Assembly (NCBI GenBank): GCA_041595875.1
Contig: JBFHJN010000003.1
Coordinates: 1-64,000, forward strand
Source: UBA2279 sp041595875
Lineage (GTDB): Bacteria; Actinomycetota; Coriobacteriia; Anaerosomatales; Anaerosomataceae
Direction of reading: 5' to 3'
Length of the DNA stretch: 64,000 nucleotides
The notes below the pieces were generated by a model. That model did no database searches. It saw nothing but the letters and a program-made list of their open reading frames with translations, and was not told the DNA's origin. How positions within the stretch are numbered: the stretch's first letter is position 1; every line of letters starts with the position of its first letter. This document shows, one piece after another, positions 49,075 to 57,736 of the stretch. A program made the position numbers and the translations under genes.

Positions 49075-50442
49075 CTACTCACACTCCCCGCGCATAGACT
49101 TCGGGATGTACACACAGTATGGCTCCTCGGCGAGATAATCGCCCGTCACGGACAGCGCACGGGCGCGACACCCGCCGCAGACGGCCTTGTACTCGCACGC
49201 ACCGCACTTGCCCTTGAGAAGCGAGTAGTCGCGCAGCTCGTTGAAGACCTTGGACTCCGTCCAGATCTGGCTGAACGGCTGCCGCTTCACGTTGCCCAGC
49301 TGCATGTCGAAGTAGCCGCATGGCTGGATATCGCCCACGTGGCTGATGAAGCAAAAGGTGATCCCGCCCAGGCAGCCACGCGTCATCGCGTCCAGGCCGT
49401 ACTCCTCGCGCGTGACCTTCTTGCCTTCGGCCTTTGCCTTCTGGCGGATGATGCGGTAGTAGTGCGGCGCGTCGGTGGGCTTGAAATGCAGCGGCGACGT
49501 CTTCTGACGCTCGTAGGCCCACTCCAACACCTTCTCGTACTCCTCCGGCGGCAGCTCTTTGTCGAGCAGGTCCTCGCCCCGGCCGGTAGGGACGAGCATG
49601 AAGATATGGAACGCGTCCACGCCAAGCGACTCGGCAAGATCGTGGACATCTTCCACCATCGTGTAATTGAGCGTGGTGACCGTCATGTTGATCTGCACGC
49701 CGACACCATGACGCTTGGCGATCTTGATGCCCTCGATGGTCTTGTCGAAGCACCCGGGCTGGCCGCGGAAGGCATCGTGCCCCTCGGCTGTCGGGAAGTC
49801 CACGCTGACCGAGATGCGCGGGATGCGGTGCTCGGCCATCTTCGCGGCGATCTCGTCAGTGATGAGCGTGGCGTTGGTGCCGATGACAGGCATCGCGCCC
49901 TTCTCGTGCGCGTAGTCGATGACCTCCCAGATGTCAGGCCGCATGAGCGGCTCACCACCGGTGAGGATGATGATGGGGTTGGTGATCGTCGTGATGTCAT
50001 CGATGTTGCTCTTGATCTCGTCCAGTGACAGCTCGCCCTCGTAGGCGCCGAACTCCGCCGCTGCGCGACAATGCGCGCAACTGAGGTTGCAGCTCCGCGT
50101 GATCTCCCAGGCGATGATGCGCGGCGCCTTGATGCCGGTGCGCGCTTCATACGCCTGCGCAGCCTCGCCGCCGCCAGGGCGGAAGCCCATCGAACGCGCG
50201 CCACCGTGACGCTGCGTACCGGCCGGATGTCCGCCGGGGTGACCGCCGGGGTGACCGCCGGGGTGACCGCCGGTCATCGGAACACCCGCCGGATGACCCA
50301 TCGGGATGCCGATGGCGGCCTGGCCGCAGCCCTTCTCGGCGTCCGCCATCTCCTGCTCATCTATCGTTGGACGGTCGTCACCGAAAGCCTCGTCAAGATC
50401 GAGGTCGGGACGGCTATCAGCGTTGCCTACGTTATCTGCCAT
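49075..50442 (-). CDS. ahbD: Radical SAM haem synthase AhbD (Fe-coproporphyrin III decarboxylase)
   Basis: 455 residues. The radical SAM cluster is C118/C122/C125 in ITRSCNLSCAHCRAAAEF, the AhbD-type context; ILTGGEPLMRPD and VIGTNATL follow. The C-terminal SPASM-like region has cysteines in MTRGCLGG, IQPCGYF and CGACEYKAVCGGCRA for auxiliary clusters. AhbD turns two propionates of Fe-coproporphyrin III into vinyls, giving haem b. The first 90 residues are unusual: acidic, then a GGHP tandem repeat at 58-73 with further His-Pro-Gly, a likely metal- or haem-binding linker. An AAGGAA ribosome site precedes the ATG. The assignment as AhbD rather than AhbC rests on the CRAAA context and is the usual one. 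Confidence 0.9.
   Translation of the reverse strand: MADNVGNADSRPDLDLDEAFGDDRPTIDEQEMADAEKGCGQAAIGIPMGHPAGVPMTGGHPGGHPGGHPGGHPAGTQRHGGARSMGFRPGGGEAAQAYEARTGIKAPRIIAWEITRSCNLSCAHCRAAAEFGAYEGELSLDEIKSNIDDITTITNPIIILTGGEPLMRPDIWEVIDYAHEKGAMPVIGTNATLITDEIAAKMAEHRIPRISVSVDFPTAEGHDAFRGQPGCFDKTIEGIKIAKRHGVGVQINMTVTTLNYTMVEDVHDLAESLGVDAFHIFMLVPTGRGEDLLDKELPPEEYEKVLEWAYERQKTSPLHFKPTDAPHYYRIIRQKAKAEGKKVTREEYGLDAMTRGCLGGITFCFISHVGDIQPCGYFDMQLGNVKRQPFSQIWTESKVFNELRDYSLLKGKCGACEYKAVCGGCRARALSVTGDYLAEEPYCVYIPKSMRGECE
50224..50271 (-). repeat. Twelve-base tandem repeat encoding GGHP units
   Basis: Three near-identical copies of a 12-base unit (CCGGGGTGACCG on plus) with degenerate flanking copies encode four GGHP units within AhbD. 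A multiple-of-three period keeps the frame, so copy number could vary between strains. Confidence 0.85.
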
Positions 50443-50463
50443 CTCACGTTCCTTCGTATCGGT

Positions 50464-50865
50464 TCAGTCGGTCGTCGGAACGACCATCACAGCCGTTCCG
50501 TACGCGAAGATCTCGCTCGCCGGTGGAACGGAGGTCGAGTCGAAGCGGGCGCCCACCACCGCGTTCGCGCCCAGCTGTATCGCGTGCTGTTCAAGTCTTT
50601 GGAGCGCCTCGGCGCGTGTCGTCTCGGCAAGACGCACGAACTCGGGGATCTCGCCACCGGCTATCGTCCGAAGACCGGCCACGGTCGAGCTCAAGAGATC
50701 CCGGCTGCGAGCGGCCACGCCCCAGCACAGTCCGATCGTGCGCTCGATGCGATAGCCGACCGGCGCTTCGGTCGTCGTGTAGACGGGGATGCGCTGCACC
50801 CGTGCCTTCGGAGCGGCAGGCGCACTTGCTGCATCCTCTCTCCTCTCGCCGTAGAAGGCGACCAT
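50464..50865 (-). CDS. YbjQ/UPF0145-family protein
   Basis: 133 residues from the ATG at 50865, with AGGAGG 8 bases upstream inside the end of hemB. Features of this pentamer-forming heavy-metal-binding-like family are IPVYTTTEAPVGYRIERTIGLCWGVAARSRD, AEALQRLEQHAIQLGANAVVGARFD and the closing FAYGTAVMVV. The cysteine in GLCWG is unusual where many members have glycine or valine. Biochemical function is not established for the family. Its place between hemB and ahbD, with 3 and 21 base gaps, suggests a part in haem synthesis such as intermediate handling; that is inference. Confidence 0.85.
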   Translation of the reverse strand: MVAFYGERREDAASAPAAPKARVQRIPVYTTTEAPVGYRIERTIGLCWGVAARSRDLLSSTVAGLRTIAGGEIPEFVRLAETTRAEALQRLEQHAIQLGANAVVGARFDSTSVPPASEIFAYGTAVMVVPTTD

Positions 50866-50868
50866 GGT

Positions 50869-51849
50869 CTAGGCCTCCTTGAGCCAGCGAGCCGCATCCT
50901 TGGCGTGATACGTGATGATGATGTCCGCGCCCGCACGCTTGAAACCAAGCAGCGTCTCAAGGACCACGCGCTTCTCGTCGATCCAGTCGTTGGCTGCAGC
51001 GGCCTTCACCATCGCATACTCGCCACTGACGTTGTACGCGCATGTGGGATAGCCGAACTCGTCTTTGACACGACGGATGACATCCATGTACGCCAAAGCA
51101 GGCTTGACCATGACGATATCGGCGCCCTCCTCGATGTCGAGCGCGGTCTCACGCAGCGCCTCTTCGCCGTTGGCCGGGTCCATCTGATAGCCCCGACGGT
51201 CACCAAAACTGGGAGCGCTGCCGGCAGCGTCGCGGAAGGGACCATAGTATGCCGAGGCGTACTTGGCCGAGTAGGCCATGATCGGCACCTCCGAGAAGCC
51301 CTCCGCATCCAAAGCGCCACGGATGGCGCCCACGCGGCCGTCCATCATGTCCGAAGGAGCGACCATATCTGCGCCCGCCTCGGCATGGCTCACTGCAACG
51401 GAAGCAAGCATCTCCAGCGTCACGTCGTTCATCACGCAGCCCTGGTCATCAAGCGCACCGCAGTGACCGTGCGACGTGTACTCGCACATGCACACGTCGG
51501 TGATGACGCAGAACTCCGGATCGTGGGCCTTGATCGCACGGATCGCCTCTTGCACGATACCGTCTTCGGCATACGCACCGGTACCGGCCTCGTCTTTGTG
51601 ATCCGGGATGCCGAACAAGATGACCGCGGGGATGCCCAGCGCCTTGAGCTCATCGATCTCGGCCGGAAGCTGGTCAAGCGAGATGTTGAACACGCCCGGC
51701 ATCGAGGGGACTTCGATTCTTACGCCCTCACCGAACATCACGAAGAGCGGATAGATCAGGTCACGCACATCCAGCCCGGCCTCTCGCACCATGGCGCGGA
51801 TCGTCTCGGTGCGGCGCAAGCGGCGCGGTCGATACGCGGGAAACTCCAT
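50869..51849 (-). CDS. hemB: Porphobilinogen synthase (delta-aminolevulinate dehydratase)
   Basis: 326 residues, full length. Starts with the family pattern YRPRRLRRTETIRAMVRE. The zinc site is of the three-cysteine type: C120, C122 and C130 in DVCMCEYTSHGHC. The two Schiff-base lysines are K196 in MAYSAKYAS and K249 in VMVKPALAY. The enzyme condenses two 5-aminolevulinates into porphobilinogen for HemC. In the operon it is followed by the UPF0145 gene and ahbD. No unusual feature. Confidence 0.97.
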   Translation of the reverse strand: MEFPAYRPRRLRRTETIRAMVREAGLDVRDLIYPLFVMFGEGVRIEVPSMPGVFNISLDQLPAEIDELKALGIPAVILFGIPDHKDEAGTGAYAEDGIVQEAIRAIKAHDPEFCVITDVCMCEYTSHGHCGALDDQGCVMNDVTLEMLASVAVSHAEAGADMVAPSDMMDGRVGAIRGALDAEGFSEVPIMAYSAKYASAYYGPFRDAAGSAPSFGDRRGYQMDPANGEEALRETALDIEEGADIVMVKPALAYMDVIRRVKDEFGYPTCAYNVSGEYAMVKAAAANDWIDEKRVVLETLLGFKRAGADIIITYHAKDAARWLKEA

Positions 51850-51891
51850 CGTATTCCTCCTTCAACGCGGAACGGAAACGCCCGCAGGCGC

Positions 51892-52116
51892 CTACTCGAC
51901 GAACTCGTCGATACTGATCTCTGCGGCCGGCGCGTCCTCAACGACAGCGACTCCGTGACGCGCGATCTTGTGGGCGACGTAGCGGTTGTACGCAAGAGCA
52001 GCGTACACCGCGGCGAATGCAACGGCTGCCCAGAACACCATCTGCATGACCGCGTACATCACGCTTCCCCACATGTTGAACCAGGTCAGGAACTCGTTGG
52101 TCGCCACTGTTTCCAT
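51892..52116 (-). CDS. Small single-pass membrane protein of unknown function
   Basis: 74 residues with a GAGGAT ribosome site 8 bases before the ATG, which supports expression. The N-terminal 20 residues are amphipathic and aromatic (FLTWFNMWGSVMYAVMQMVFW), and the span runs to about residue 42. A His-containing turn (YVAHKIARHG) and an acidic tail (AAEISIDEFVE) follow. No match comes to mind. Position between tRNA-Ala and hemB, within the haem operon, suggests a subunit or regulator of a membrane haem step, but nothing proves it. Confidence 0.7.
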   Translation of the reverse strand: METVATNEFLTWFNMWGSVMYAVMQMVFWAAVAFAAVYAALAYNRYVAHKIARHGVAVVEDAPAAEISIDEFVE

Positions 52117-52181
52117 ATTCTCGCATCCTCCCTGAGCTTCAGATGTACGCCTCTCGGCCGAATCCTCCGGCCGGTGAAGCA

Positions 52182-52215
52182 GTCGAGGCGATCCGCATCA
52201 GCGGACCGCCTCGAC
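52182..52215 (-). terminator. Long hairpin after tRNA-Ala
   Basis: Fifteen-base arms with a single mismatch (GTCGAGGCGATCCGC / GCGGACCGCCTCGAC) around a four-base loop. On the minus strand it starts 12 bases after the tRNA 3' end. No T-run follows, so it may terminate inefficiently or define the tRNA 3' trailer. Confidence 0.5.
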
Positions 52216-52226
52216 ACTGTTACCGT

Positions 52227-52302
52227 TGGTGGAGATGATCGGATTCGAACCGACGACCTCTGCCTTGCGAAGGCAGCGCTCTCCCAGCTGAGCCACATCC
52301 CC
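52227..52302 (-). tRNA. tRNA-Ala (anticodon CGC)
   Basis: 76 bases with the 3' CCA encoded. The acceptor stem GGGGATG/CATCTCC pairs fully with one G-U. The D arm is GCTCAGCTGGGAGAGC, the anticodon arm CTGCC-TTCGCAA-GGCAG gives anticodon CGC for GCG alanine codons, and the T arm contains GGTTCGAATCC. A CCGCC-TTCG-GGCGG hairpin (52312-52325) lies 9 bases upstream in the precursor. The gene interrupts the haem cluster between ahbC and the small membrane protein. Confidence 0.96.
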
Positions 52303-52402
52303 ATATCGCACCCGCCCGAAGGCGGCAGCGCAAGTGTATACAATGCCGAGCAATCAGCTCTTTGTCAACGCTGAGACGGCCTCATCCGACCGTCCGTCAG
52401 TC

Positions 52403-53677
52403 CTAGTCGACCTCACAGCCGATGGGTGCGTCGCCGGCGATAACGCCCGCTTCCGCACGATCTGCAAGGTCTGCGACGTCGCCAAGTCCGATCTCTTCAT
52501 CCGTGAGGTAGCAGGCAGGATCCGGCGCCCACAGGTCGCCGGTAGCTGCCTCTGCACGCACCCGGAAGTTGCCTCCACAGATCTGCAGCCACTTGCACTC
52601 GGCACAGCGGCCCTTCACGTAGGGCTTCTTGTCCTTGAGACGCTTCATCATCTCGGACTGCTCCGTGTCACCGGACACGTCGGTCCAAATCTCCGAGAAC
52701 GGACGCTCGCGCACGTTGCCCAGCGAGAAGTGACGCCAGAACTGGTCAGCGTAGACCTCGCCGTTCCAGCTCACGCAACCGATGCCGTTGCCGGTGGAGT
52801 TGCCCTGGTTCCACTGCAGGAGCTGCAGTACGTCCTCGGCGCGCTCAGGGTTCTCCTTGAGCATCTCCATGTACACGAAGGGACCGTCGGCGTGGTTGTC
52901 GACGGTGAGGATCTCAGGTGCGAGACCGTCATCGAACATGGCCTTGGTCTCATCCATGATGAGACGGACGGCCTTGCGGGTCTCCTCGTGATCGAGGTCC
53001 TCTTTCATGAGCTCGGAACCGCGACCCGTGTAGACCAGGTGATAGAAGCACGCACGCGGGATGCCTTCTTCACGCATGACCTTGAAGATCTCGGGGATGT
53101 CTTGCCAGTTGCGCTTGTTGATGGTCATGCGCAAGCCGACTTTGATACCGGCGGCCATCGAGTTGCGGATGCCCTGGATCGCCTTGTCGAAGCTGCCGGG
53201 AATACCGCGGAAGCTGTCATGGGTCTCTTTGCTGCCGTCCAGCGAGACACCCACGTAGGAAAGACCGACCTCGGCGAACTCCTTGGCCTTCTCCTCGGTG
53301 ATCAGTGTGCCGTTGGTGGAGATGACCACGCGCATACCCTTGTCCTTGGCGTAGTACATGAGCTCCAGCAGGTCCTTGCGGATGGTGGGCTCGCCGCCCG
53401 AGAAGAGCAGCACAGGAGCGCCGTAGGCAGCCAGATCGTCGATCATGGCCTTACCCTCTTCGGTGCTCATCTCGCCCGGGTAGTTGCGATCCTCGGACTG
53501 TGCGTAGCAGTGCACGCACTTGAGGTTGCAGCGCTGGGTGCAGTTCCACACCACGACCGGCTTCTTGTCAGCGGCGAACTGGAGCAGCTCGCTTGGAAGC
53601 TTGCCGGACTCGCGGTTGTAACGGAGTACGTCGCTGGGCTCAACGGCCCCGCAGTAAAGCTTTGAGATACCGATCAC
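52403..53677 (-). CDS. ahbC: Radical SAM 12,18-didecarboxysiroheme deacetylase AhbC
   Basis: 424 residues from the GTG at 53677, with AAAGGA 7 bases upstream; the longer frame to 53755 overlaps the upstream gene. Radical SAM cysteines lie in VWNCTQRCNLKCVHCYAQSED (CX3CX2C at about 77-84). FSGGEPTIRKDLLEL and VISTNGTLI follow. C-terminal auxiliary-cluster cysteines are in GIGCVSWNGEVYADQFWRH and GRCAECKWLQICGGNFRVRAEAATGD. The CYAQ context and the WNGEVYADQFW segment suit AhbC, which removes two acetate groups from didecarboxysiroheme to give Fe-coproporphyrin III. Its paralogue AhbD lies at 49075. It ends with an acidic 30-residue extension. Confidence 0.9.
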   Translation of the reverse strand: MIGISKLYCGAVEPSDVLRYNRESGKLPSELLQFAADKKPVVVWNCTQRCNLKCVHCYAQSEDRNYPGEMSTEEGKAMIDDLAAYGAPVLLFSGGEPTIRKDLLELMYYAKDKGMRVVISTNGTLITEEKAKEFAEVGLSYVGVSLDGSKETHDSFRGIPGSFDKAIQGIRNSMAAGIKVGLRMTINKRNWQDIPEIFKVMREEGIPRACFYHLVYTGRGSELMKEDLDHEETRKAVRLIMDETKAMFDDGLAPEILTVDNHADGPFVYMEMLKENPERAEDVLQLLQWNQGNSTGNGIGCVSWNGEVYADQFWRHFSLGNVRERPFSEIWTDVSGDTEQSEMMKRLKDKKPYVKGRCAECKWLQICGGNFRVRAEAATGDLWAPDPACYLTDEEIGLGDVADLADRAEAGVIAGDAPIGCEVD

Positions 53678-53678
53678 G

Positions 53679-55214
53679 TTACTGTCCTTTCTTGCTGAGA
53701 TGACCCAAGACAGCCTCGACAAGGCCCGGGATTGTGTACTCTTCTGCCTCCACACCCACGGTCAAACCAAGTTCGGCCGCAGTGTCCGAGGTTATCGGGC
53801 CGATCGACGCAACAAGCGTCCCGGCCAGTGCCTCAGCGAGGTCGATGCCATTTGCAAGCTCAACGAAGTTTCTGACCGTCGAACTGGAGGTGAAGGTGAT
53901 GACGTCTGCGTCGCCTGTGGCTATGCGCTCGGCGATACCGGGGTCGCCCGCAGCAAGGATCGTGCGGTACACCGGCACCACGTCTACCACGGCGCCACGC
54001 TCGGTCAGCTTCTCGGGCAAGATCTCCCGGGCCTCGAGCGCCCTGGCCAGGAGCACCCTGGTGTTCTCGCCGACACCGCGCTCGCACAGACCGTCGAGCA
54101 CGCCTTCTGCACGATACTCGTCCGGCACGAAGTCCGGACGGATGCCGCGGCCCATGCATGCGGCGGCGGTAGCCGGACCGATGGCTGCGACGCGCAGACC
54201 CTGCAGGGCACGCGCGTCCTTATCGGCGTACTCGAGGCGATCGAAGAAACGCTCCACGCCGTTCACCGACGTGAGAACAAGCCAATCGTAGACATCGAGG
54301 TTGCGGATGGCCTTGTCGACCGGCTCGAAGCTCTCGGGGTCGACGACTTCGATCGTGGGGAACTCCAGCACCTCGGCGCCAAGGTCGCGCAAGTCCCTGC
54401 TGAGGCCGGAGGCCTGTGCACGCGAGCGCGTCACCACGACGGTCTTGCCGAAGAGTGGGCGGGTCTCGAACCATGCAAGCTTCTCACGCAGCTTCACGAC
54501 CTCGCCCACGACGGTGATCGCGGGAGCCTTGAAACCGGCGGCTGCGACCTTCTCGACGATGTCTTCGAGCGTGCCGGTCAAGACCTCTTGCTGAGGAGTC
54601 GTACCCCAGCGCACGAGCGCTACCGGCGTTGAGGCCGGGCGGCCGTTGCCCACCATGTTCTCCACGATGTTGGGCAGGTTCTTCACGCCCATGAAGAAGC
54701 ACACCGTACCCACACCCTTGGCCAGATGTGCCCAGTCGATGTCGCTGTCGGGCTTGGTGGGATCCTCGTGGCCTGTGACAAAGGCCATCTCGGTGGTGAT
54801 GCCGCGATGCGTCACAGGGATGCCTGCGTACGCGGGCGCCGCATAGCCGGAGCTGATTCCCGGCACTACCTCGAACGCGACACCTGCCTCGACGAGCGCG
54901 AGCGCCTCCTCGCCTCCACGGCCGAAGATGAACGGGTCGCCGCCTTTGAGACGCGCGATGGACTTGCCGCCGTCCTCAAGCGCCTTGGCGATGAGCAGCT
55001 CATTGATCTCATCCTGCGTCACGTGGGCAGTGAAGCCCTTCTTGCCGACGTAGATGAACTCGGCATCCTCGCGCGCGCCCTGCAAGAAGACGGGGTTCGC
55101 GAGGTAGTCGTACACGACGATGTCAGCCTCAGCGATACGCTCGAGACCCTTCACCGTCATAAGTCCCGGATCACCGGGGCCCGCTCCGATCAGATACACG
55201 ATGGGACGTCCCAT
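53679..55214 (-). CDS. cobA-hemD: Fused uroporphyrinogen-III methyltransferase/uroporphyrinogen-III synthase
   Basis: 511 residues from the ATG at 55214 with GGAG just upstream; an ATG at 55226 is the alternative. Residues 1-240 are the SUMT domain: VYLIGAGPGDPGLMTVKGLE, YVGKKG, RLKGGDPFIFGRGGEE, VVPGISSGYAAPAYAGIPVTHR and FFMGVKNL. Residues 250-511 are the HemD domain, with VVVTRSRAQASGLSRDL, VLTSVNGVERFFDRL, AIGPATAAA and ITFTSSSTVRNFVEL. The fusion closes uroporphyrinogen III from HemC product and then methylates it to precorrin-2, committing it to siroheme. Fusion of the two steps channels flux into the siroheme branch. It lies 1 base from ahbC downstream. Confidence 0.95.
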   Translation of the reverse strand: MGRPIVYLIGAGPGDPGLMTVKGLERIAEADIVVYDYLANPVFLQGAREDAEFIYVGKKGFTAHVTQDEINELLIAKALEDGGKSIARLKGGDPFIFGRGGEEALALVEAGVAFEVVPGISSGYAAPAYAGIPVTHRGITTEMAFVTGHEDPTKPDSDIDWAHLAKGVGTVCFFMGVKNLPNIVENMVGNGRPASTPVALVRWGTTPQQEVLTGTLEDIVEKVAAAGFKAPAITVVGEVVKLREKLAWFETRPLFGKTVVVTRSRAQASGLSRDLRDLGAEVLEFPTIEVVDPESFEPVDKAIRNLDVYDWLVLTSVNGVERFFDRLEYADKDARALQGLRVAAIGPATAAACMGRGIRPDFVPDEYRAEGVLDGLCERGVGENTRVLLARALEAREILPEKLTERGAVVDVVPVYRTILAAGDPGIAERIATGDADVITFTSSSTVRNFVELANGIDLAEALAGTLVASIGPITSDTAAELGLTVGVEAEEYTIPGLVEAVLGHLSKKGQ

Positions 55215-55259
55215 CACACGCTCCATTCACTCGCTACACGGTCACACGACCGCACGGGT

Positions 55260-56228
55260 TCACGTCTTGAGCAAAGAACCGACACCTTCATCGCCAGCCT
55301 GCCGCACCTCGGCCAGGATGGCGGTTGCGCCCATCTCCAGCAGACGGTCGACCATCGCCTGACCCAGCATCACGGGCTCGGCGGTCGATCCCTCAAGGGT
55401 GTGACGCAACAGCGTCTCACCGTCCAGGGAGCCGACAAAGGCGTCCATGACGAGCTTGTCGCCATCGACGACACGGCAATACGCGCCGATAGGCACCTGA
55501 CAGCCACCATCCAGACCACGCATGACGACCCGCTCGGCCGTGACACACGTGAGCGTGGCGGGGTCGGAGAGCTCCGCGCACACGCGCTGCATGAACTCAT
55601 CGTCTTCCCGGATCTCCACACCTATCGCGCCCTGTCCCACGGCGGGCACCATCTTCTGCGGGTCGATGTGGTGCGTGATCCGCTCGCCCCAGCCCATCCG
55701 CGTGATGCCCGCTGCAGCAAGGATGACGGCATCCACTTCGCCGTCTTCGGCCTTGCGCATGCGGGTGTCGAGGTTGCCGCGCACATCCACGATCTGGACG
55801 TCAGGACGCAGCGCCAGCAGCTGCGAGCGCCGGCGCAGCGAGCTTGTGCCCACGCGCGCGCCGTCCGGCAGCGAATCGATCGTGTGGTTGCCTCCCGAGA
55901 CGATCACGTCACGCGGATCGACACGCTCCGGCGTTGCGGCGATGACCAGTCCTTCGGGCAGCTCGGTGGGAACGTCTTTCATCGAATGGACGGCCAGATC
56001 CACCGTCCCATCGATGAGTTCGACCTCGATCTCCTTGGTGAAAAGCCCCTTGCCACCCACCTTTGCCAGCGGGACGTCCAAGATCTTGTCGCCGGTGGTC
56101 TTGATGACCTTCAGACTGACCGGAAGCCCGGTCAGCTCCTCAAGCCGTCCTTTGATGTAGTTGCTCTGCCACAGGGCCAGCTTGCTGCCCCTGGTGCCGA
56201 TAGTGAGCTGTGTACGCTCAGCAGCCAA
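55260..56228 (-). CDS. hemC: Porphobilinogen deaminase (hydroxymethylbilane synthase)
   Basis: 322 residues. The TTG at 56228 is the start, supported by AGGAG 6 bases upstream; it overlaps the hemA stop by 11 bases. The fold markers are TIGTRGSKLALWQSNYI, AVHSMKDVPTEL with the catalytic Asp85, VGTSSLRRRSQLLALRPD, LDTRMRKAEDG and C243 in GLDGGCQVPIGAY, which binds the dipyrromethane cofactor. It polymerises four porphobilinogens. Order hemA-hemC-cobA/hemD-ahbC follows the chemistry. Confidence 0.97.
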   Translation of the reverse strand: MAAERTQLTIGTRGSKLALWQSNYIKGRLEELTGLPVSLKVIKTTGDKILDVPLAKVGGKGLFTKEIEVELIDGTVDLAVHSMKDVPTELPEGLVIAATPERVDPRDVIVSGGNHTIDSLPDGARVGTSSLRRRSQLLALRPDVQIVDVRGNLDTRMRKAEDGEVDAVILAAAGITRMGWGERITHHIDPQKMVPAVGQGAIGVEIREDDEFMQRVCAELSDPATLTCVTAERVVMRGLDGGCQVPIGAYCRVVDGDKLVMDAFVGSLDGETLLRHTLEGSTAEPVMLGQAMVDRLLEMGATAILAEVRQAGDEGVGSLLKT

Positions 56229-57588
56229 CTGAGTCTCCTATCTCCTTGCGTTTGTCTTCAACGAGCTCTTTCGCTCGCAGGTTAAGCAGGTTACGGAACA
56301 CTCCGTGCCCCTGCCGGGAATCCGAGTCCTCAAGTCCGTACAGGTGACGCGCGGTCTCCACCATCGAGAATCCGTCCTTGGTTCCCGCTGCCTGCTTCAG
56401 CCGGGCAGTGGGGCCATGCAACATCTTGTTCACGATGGCGCAGCTCAGTGCCTCCACCGTCTGACGCTCCTTGTCCGAGAGCCCACCAAGGCGCTTCAGC
56501 GCCTTCTCCAGCTCTGCGGTACGGATCACTTCAGCCTTATCGCGGATCGCGGCGATAGTGGGGACGACCTCAAGCGACTCAAGCCAGCCGAGGAAGGTGT
56601 CTATCTCCTCGTCGATGATCACTTCCGCACGCTTTGCCTCGCGCATGCGCTCCTCGAGATTGGACTCAACGACCCCGTTGAGGTCGTCTATGTCGTAGAG
56701 GAAGACGTTACTCAGCTCGTTAGCCTCGGGCTCGATGTCACGCGGCAACGCGATGTCTATCAGAAACAGCGGGCGTCCCCCGCGAGCCCTAAGCGTCGCT
56801 GCCACATCATCACGCGTGATGACGTAGTGCTGCGCGGCGGTCGAGGAGATCACGATGTCCGCTTCCGGCATCCGGGCAAACAGCTCGTCGTAGCGGATCG
56901 CCTCGCCATCGAATCGCTCGGCAAGCTCCACTGCGCGTTCGTAGGTGCGGTTGGCTACAAGCACGGCCTTCACGCCATTGCACACAAGGTGCTTGGCGGT
57001 AAGCTCGCTCATCTTGCCGGCGCCAAGGACCAGAATGGTCCGGCCTTCAAGCGAGTCGAAGACCTTGCGGGCAAGCTCGACCGCGGCGTAGCTGATGGAT
57101 ACGGCGTTCTCGCCGATCTCCGTCTCGGTGCGGACGCGTTTGCCCACCTCGAACGACTGTCGGAACAGCCTGTTGAACGCACGTCCGGAGGCTCCGTTGT
57201 TGAGCGCGTGATCGTAGGCCTCTTTGACCTGCCCGAGGATCTGGGCTTCACCTATCACCATGGAATCCAAAGACGCCACGACCCGGAACAGGTGCTTCAC
57301 GACCGCCTGGCCCCGGATGATGTAGAGGTACCGGATGAGTTCATGACGGTCGAGCCCGTGGTACTCCGCTATGAAGTCGATGACGGCATCGACACCGGCG
57401 TCTTCCCCGGTCGTGACGGCGTAGATCTCGGTCCGGTTGCACGTGGAGACGATGACCGCCTCCGCGACCCGGTCGCTTGAGCACAGCAAAGAAAGGGCGT
57501 CTTGCTGCCGATGGGCAGGAAACGTCAGCTTCTCTCGTATCTCGATAGGTGCGGTCTTATGACTCAGACCGACTAGCGTCAGATGCAT
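56218..57588 (-). CDS. hemA: Glutamyl-tRNA reductase
   Basis: 456 residues from the ATG at 57588; upstream in-frame codons lie in the structured leader. MHLTLVGLSHKTAPIEIREKL opens the protein, the nucleophile is C50 in VSTCNRTEIYAV, VIGEAQILGQVKEAY and the NADPH-domain VLGAGKMSELTAKHL follow, and the C-terminal dimerisation helix is complete. It reduces glutamyl-tRNA to glutamate semialdehyde, the committed and usually most regulated step of tetrapyrrole synthesis. The leader of about 200 bases has two interleaved inverted repeats. Only a weak GCGAG-like ribosome site is seen, consistent with control at translation. Confidence 0.97.
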   Translation of the reverse strand: MHLTLVGLSHKTAPIEIREKLTFPAHRQQDALSLLCSSDRVAEAVIVSTCNRTEIYAVTTGEDAGVDAVIDFIAEYHGLDRHELIRYLYIIRGQAVVKHLFRVVASLDSMVIGEAQILGQVKEAYDHALNNGASGRAFNRLFRQSFEVGKRVRTETEIGENAVSISYAAVELARKVFDSLEGRTILVLGAGKMSELTAKHLVCNGVKAVLVANRTYERAVELAERFDGEAIRYDELFARMPEADIVISSTAAQHYVITRDDVAATLRARGGRPLFLIDIALPRDIEPEANELSNVFLYDIDDLNGVVESNLEERMREAKRAEVIIDEEIDTFLGWLESLEVVPTIAAIRDKAEVIRTAELEKALKRLGGLSDKERQTVEALSCAIVNKMLHGPTARLKQAAGTKDGFSMVETARHLYGLEDSDSRQGHGVFRNLLNLRAKELVEDKRKEIGDSVGC

Positions 57589-57639
57589 GGGACTCGCTTC
57601 GTCTTGTCGTGTACGTTCCACGCAGATGAGAGCATGGGA

Positions 57640-57736
57640 CGCCCCCGCCGGAGCAGTGCATTGTTGTTCAGGCAAGCAGGCCCGGCGGGGGCGATATCAC
57701 ACGCTATGAAGTGCACTTCCTGCACCTGCCTGAACA
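57640..57736 (-). ncRNA. Candidate structured hemA leader with interleaved helices
   Basis: Helix P1 is formed by 57640-57651 and 57682-57693, twelve perfect pairs (CGCCCCCGCCGG/CCGGCGGGGGCG). Helix P2 is formed by 57665-57674 and 57727-57736, ten perfect pairs (TGTTCAGGCA/TGCCTGAACA), extended by 57676-57680 with 57719-57723. One arm of P2 lies inside the loop of P1, so they form a pseudoknot or exclude one another. A 12-base palindrome (57708-57719) sits between. No T-run follows, so control of translation is more likely than termination. It matches no riboswitch I recognise. Confidence 0.55.

Noticed and set aside
50224..50271. CRISPR-like or transposon-end repeats
   Set aside because: Contiguous 12-base units in frame within a coding gene and without spacers; a simple tandem repeat.
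50071..52374. A 767-codon open frame on the plus strand
   Set aside because: It runs antisense through ahbD, the UPF0145 gene, hemB and the tRNA, and its translation is Arg/His/Val-rich without domains. It is a by-product of codon bias in the real genes.
57640..57693. Transcription terminator in the hemA leader
   Set aside because: The 12-pair stem is not followed by a T-run in the direction of transcription.
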